Assembly (NCBI GenBank): GCA_025450475.1
Contig: JANWHJ010000007.1
Location: forward strand, 1-6,349
DNA length: 6,349 nucleotides
Source of the DNA: Nitrososphaera sp.
GTDB lineage: Archaea; Thermoproteota; Nitrososphaeria; Nitrososphaerales; Nitrososphaeraceae
Direction of reading: 5' to 3'
Shown here one piece after another: positions 4,293 to 6,349 of the stretch (its first letter is position 1; each line of letters opens with the position of its first letter). A program made the translations under genes and the position numbers. The notes beneath the pieces are model-generated. The model worked only from the letters and a program-made list of their open reading frames with translations, did not search any database and had not been told where the DNA came from.

Positions 4293-5693
4293 CTAGAACC
4301 ACTCCCTTACGTCAACAAAGTGCCCTTCGACTGCGGCAGCTGCGGCCATCACCGGGCTAACCAGATGCGTCCTGCCGCCACTCCCCTGTCGCCCCTCAAA
4401 GTTCCGGTTTGAGGTGCTTGCGCAACACTCGCCGGGCTCTAGTATGTCAGGATTCATGCCAAGGCACATGCTGCACCCCGACTCCCGCCATTCAAAGCCG
4501 GCTTCCCTGAAGACTTTATCAAGCCCGAGCTGCTCTGCAGCCGCCTTGACCTGTTGCGACCCCGGAACCACCATCGCCCGTACGCTAGGCGCGACCCTCC
4601 TGCCCTTCAGAACTATAGACGCTTCCACCAAGTCTTCAAGGCGCGAGTTTGTACACGAGCCAATGAACACCCTGTCCACCTTGATGTCTGTAATTTGCGT
4701 TCCAGGTACAAGCATCATGTATTCTAGGGCTCGGAGAGCGGCTTTGCGCTCATTCTCGTTTCCCTTTGCAAACTCGTCTGGGTGTGGCACCGCGCCCGTG
4801 ACGTCTACCACCATCCCTGGGTTTGTGCCCCAGGTCACCTGCGGCGCAAGGGTGCTGACATCAAAGGTGATGAATTTGTCGAATTTGGTATTTGGATCAG
4901 TCCTCAGACCACTCCAATATTCGACTGCCTTTTCAAACTGCTCATCCTTTGGCGCGTAGCGCCTACCTTTGATAAAGTCAAACGTTGTCTTGTCCGGCGC
5001 GATCATGCCAGCCCGCGCGCCCGCTTCAATCGACATGTTGCATATCGTCATCCTGTTTTCCATCGAGAGATCGGATACTGCCGCACCGCGGTATTCGAGG
5101 ACGGTACCTGTTCCACCAGCCGTCCCGATCGTCCTAATGACGTAGAGTATAATGTCCTTCGCAGTCACCGCATGGTTGTTCTTTCGACTGCCTTCAATGT
5201 TTATTGCAAAAGTCTTGGGCTTGTCCATCCATATCGTTTGGGTGGCAAGCACATGTTCCACCTCGCTCGTACCGATGCCAAGTGCGAGGGCGCCAAATGC
5301 ACCGTGAGTCGAAGTATGACTGTCGCCGCAAACGATTGTGGTGCCCGGCAGTGTCAACCCTAGCTCAGGACCAATCACGTGCACGATACCCTGATCTGGA
5401 CTTTGCATATCAAAGAGGGTTATTCCAAATTCCTTGCAGTTCTGTGCAAGCGTCTGAATTTGTATCGACGAAATCTGATCAACGATTGGGAGCGACCTGT
5501 CGCTTGTCGGGACATTGTGGTCCATCGTTGCAAATGTCAGGTCCGTCCGCCTTACCGGCCGGCCGTTCATCCTGAGTCCGTCAAAAGCCTGGGGCGATGT
5601 GACTTCGTGCACGAGGTGCCTGTCGACGTATAGCAGCGATGGGCTATCTTCCTCCTCGTAGACTATGTGATTGTCCCAGATCTTTTCAAACAT
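4293..5693 (-). CDS. leuC: 3-isopropylmalate dehydratase large subunit
   Basis: This aconitase-family subunit carries the 4Fe-4S cluster of isopropylmalate isomerase. The 466-residue reading shows LLYVDRHLVHEVTSPQAFDGLR near the N-terminus, TFATMDHNVPT, CGDSHTSTHGAFGALA, GSCTNSR with cluster ligand C347, and GCSMCLGMNPD with C407 and C410. The substrate-binding Arg segment STSNRNFEGRQG comes near the end. The length fits bacterial-type LeuC, longer than the roughly 420-residue archaeal homologue. Residue 423 is Cys in PGECCAST, where relatives usually have Arg. The start is uncertain. The ATG at 5693 has GGTG 9 nt upstream (5706-5703). In-frame TTG at 5708 and GTG at 5705 would add five or four residues, and the GTG form aligns end to end with typical LeuC. 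It is read divergently from psmB and is followed by leuD with no gap. Confidence 0.96.
   Translation of the reverse strand: MFEKIWDNHIVYEEEDSPSLLYVDRHLVHEVTSPQAFDGLRMNGRPVRRTDLTFATMDHNVPTSDRSLPIVDQISSIQIQTLAQNCKEFGITLFDMQSPDQGIVHVIGPELGLTLPGTTIVCGDSHTSTHGAFGALALGIGTSEVEHVLATQTIWMDKPKTFAINIEGSRKNNHAVTAKDIILYVIRTIGTAGGTGTVLEYRGAAVSDLSMENRMTICNMSIEAGARAGMIAPDKTTFDFIKGRRYAPKDEQFEKAVEYWSGLRTDPNTKFDKFITFDVSTLAPQVTWGTNPGMVVDVTGAVPHPDEFAKGNENERKAALRALEYMMLVPGTQITDIKVDRVFIGSCTNSRLEDLVEASIVLKGRRVAPSVRAMVVPGSQQVKAAAEQLGLDKVFREAGFEWRESGCSMCLGMNPDILEPGECCASTSNRNFEGRQGSGGRTHLVSPVMAAAAAVEGHFVDVREWF
4302..4306 (-). promoter_or_regulatory. Shine-Dalgarno for leuD inside the end of leuC
   Basis: GGGAG lies in the last codons of leuC, about 9 nt before the leuD TTG. 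It supports that non-ATG start. Confidence 0.5.
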
Positions 5694-5702
5694 TGCCCTT
5701 GG

Positions 5703-5706
5703 CACC
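5703..5706 (-). promoter_or_regulatory. Candidate ribosome binding site for leuC
   Basis: GGTG lies 9 nt before the ATG at 5693. It favours that start over the upstream TTG and GTG, which have no such element. Confidence 0.4.
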
Positions 5707-5738
5707 AAGCTGATAATAGAAAAAATGTCACAAGGGGA

Positions 5739-5748
5739 ATATAAAACA
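5739..5748 (-). promoter_or_regulatory. TATA box of the leuCD transcript
   Basis: The minus strand reads GTTTTATATT. It predicts transcription start near 5716, leaving a leader of about 20 nt to the leuC ATG, long enough for a Shine-Dalgarno. It lies back to back with the psmB TATA box. Confidence 0.55.
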
Positions 5749-5760
5749 ACAGGCAGATAG

Positions 5761-5768
5761 TTTTAAAT
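5761..5768 (+). promoter_or_regulatory. TATA box of psmB
   Basis: TTTTAAAT is centred about 31 nt before the ATG at 5796. It predicts a leader of only a few bases. No Shine-Dalgarno is visible in front of the ATG. Confidence 0.55.
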
Positions 5769-5795
5769 CAGGTAAGGCTTAAGTCAAGTCAATAA

Positions 5796-6349
5796 ATGAA
5801 CCCTCAGGATAAGAGATATCCGGATTACATTGCTGATCAGATAAAGAAGGGGACTACCACCTGCGCCCTGAAATGCAAAGATGGGGTGGTGTTGGCAGCC
5901 GACACGCGCGCAAGCGCTGGGCTCTTTATCGCCGATCGACACGTCATGAAGATCCAGAAGGTCGACCAGCATCTTGCAATGACTATTGCCGGCGGAGTTG
6001 CAGATGCACAGAACCTTGTTGACACGATGCGTTACAATGCTAACCTCTATCGCTTCCAGAGCAAGGAACTGATGCCAGTGAAGTCCGCAGCAAGGCTCTG
6101 CTCAAATATCCTCTTTAACCAGCGATATTTCCCGTACTATGTCCAGATAATAATGGCGGGCTACACAAATGGAGAGGGAAGTAATATCTACAACATTGAC
6201 CTCTTTGGCTCGATCACCACTGAAAAATTCATTTCCACCGGAAGCGGCTCGCCGGTTGCGTACGGATACCTCGAGTCTGAATTTAGAGACAATATGAGCG
6301 TGAACGATGCGTACAAAGTCGCAATGCAGGCAATAGCCGCGGCAATCAG
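5796..6349 (+). CDS. psmB: Proteasome subunit beta, 3' end outside window
   Basis: This is the catalytic subunit of the archaeal 20S proteasome, which degrades unfolded proteins in the cytosol. 184 codons are visible with no stop, so the gene runs off the right edge. A 19-residue propeptide ends in KKG; autocleavage before T20 exposes the N-terminal threonine nucleophile (mature Thr1 of TTTCALKCKDG). The other catalytic residues are present in mature numbering: D17 in AADTRAS and K33 in RHVMKIQKV. Further landmarks are AGGVADAQNL, IIMAGYTNGEG and FISTGSGSPVAYGYLE, the last containing the conserved SGSGS turn. The subunit should therefore be active, unlike some paralogous beta subunits. The ATG at 5796 has a TATA box about 31 nt upstream and is predicted to be almost leaderless. 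It is divergent from leuC. Confidence 0.95.
   Translation, partial: MNPQDKRYPDYIADQIKKGTTTCALKCKDGVVLAADTRASAGLFIADRHVMKIQKVDQHLAMTIAGGVADAQNLVDTMRYNANLYRFQSKELMPVKSAARLCSNILFNQRYFPYYVQIIMAGYTNGEGSNIYNIDLFGSITTEKFISTGSGSPVAYGYLESEFRDNMSVNDAYKVAMQAIAAAI

Noticed and set aside
4414..5575. Long plus-strand ORFs opposite leuC (for example 4414-4959 and 4782-5363)
   Set aside because: They are antisense to a clearly conserved leuC, overlap each other in different frames and give low-complexity or unrecognisable peptides.

Overview
The window reads as a chromosomal segment of an ammonia-oxidising-type archaeon (Thaumarchaeota/Nitrososphaerota), probably Nitrososphaera-like. The evidence is an archaeal 20S proteasome beta subunit, archaeal TATA boxes about 28 nt ahead of start codons with little or no leader, frequent TTG/GTG starts, a tRNA with no encoded CCA, a winged-helix regulator of the type common in this phylum, and bacterial-type LeuC/LeuD. 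Placement below phylum is inference. No mobile element, CRISPR array or rRNA is visible.

Left part (1-1130): a possible 65-residue single-span membrane protein on the minus strand (23-220) is followed by about 380 bp with no convincing gene. Then come a small winged-helix DNA-binding protein (605-868) and tRNA-Pro(CGG) (1056-1129).

Middle (1131-1970): a HAD-family NT5C-like nucleotidase (1171-1746, plus) meets, tail to tail with a 4-bp overlap, a 47-residue Cys/His-rich putative zinc protein (1743-1886, minus). The small gene starts with GTG and has its own TATA box.

Right part (1968-5708, minus strand): leuC and leuD are separated by a single TAG in the same reading frame. Next comes a full-length PurF homologue that has lost its glutaminase nucleophile and its PRPP-binding acidic pair, then a 107-residue unknown protein joined to it by an ATGA stop/start overlap. 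leuCD encode isopropylmalate isomerase of leucine synthesis; the PurF-like protein and its partner look like a separate, non-catalytic unit. Divergent from leuC, and sharing a short promoter region with it, is psmB, a proteasome beta subunit cut by the window end.

The best candidates for something undescribed are the degenerate PurF paralogue with its coupled 107-aa partner, and the 47-aa Cys/His protein.
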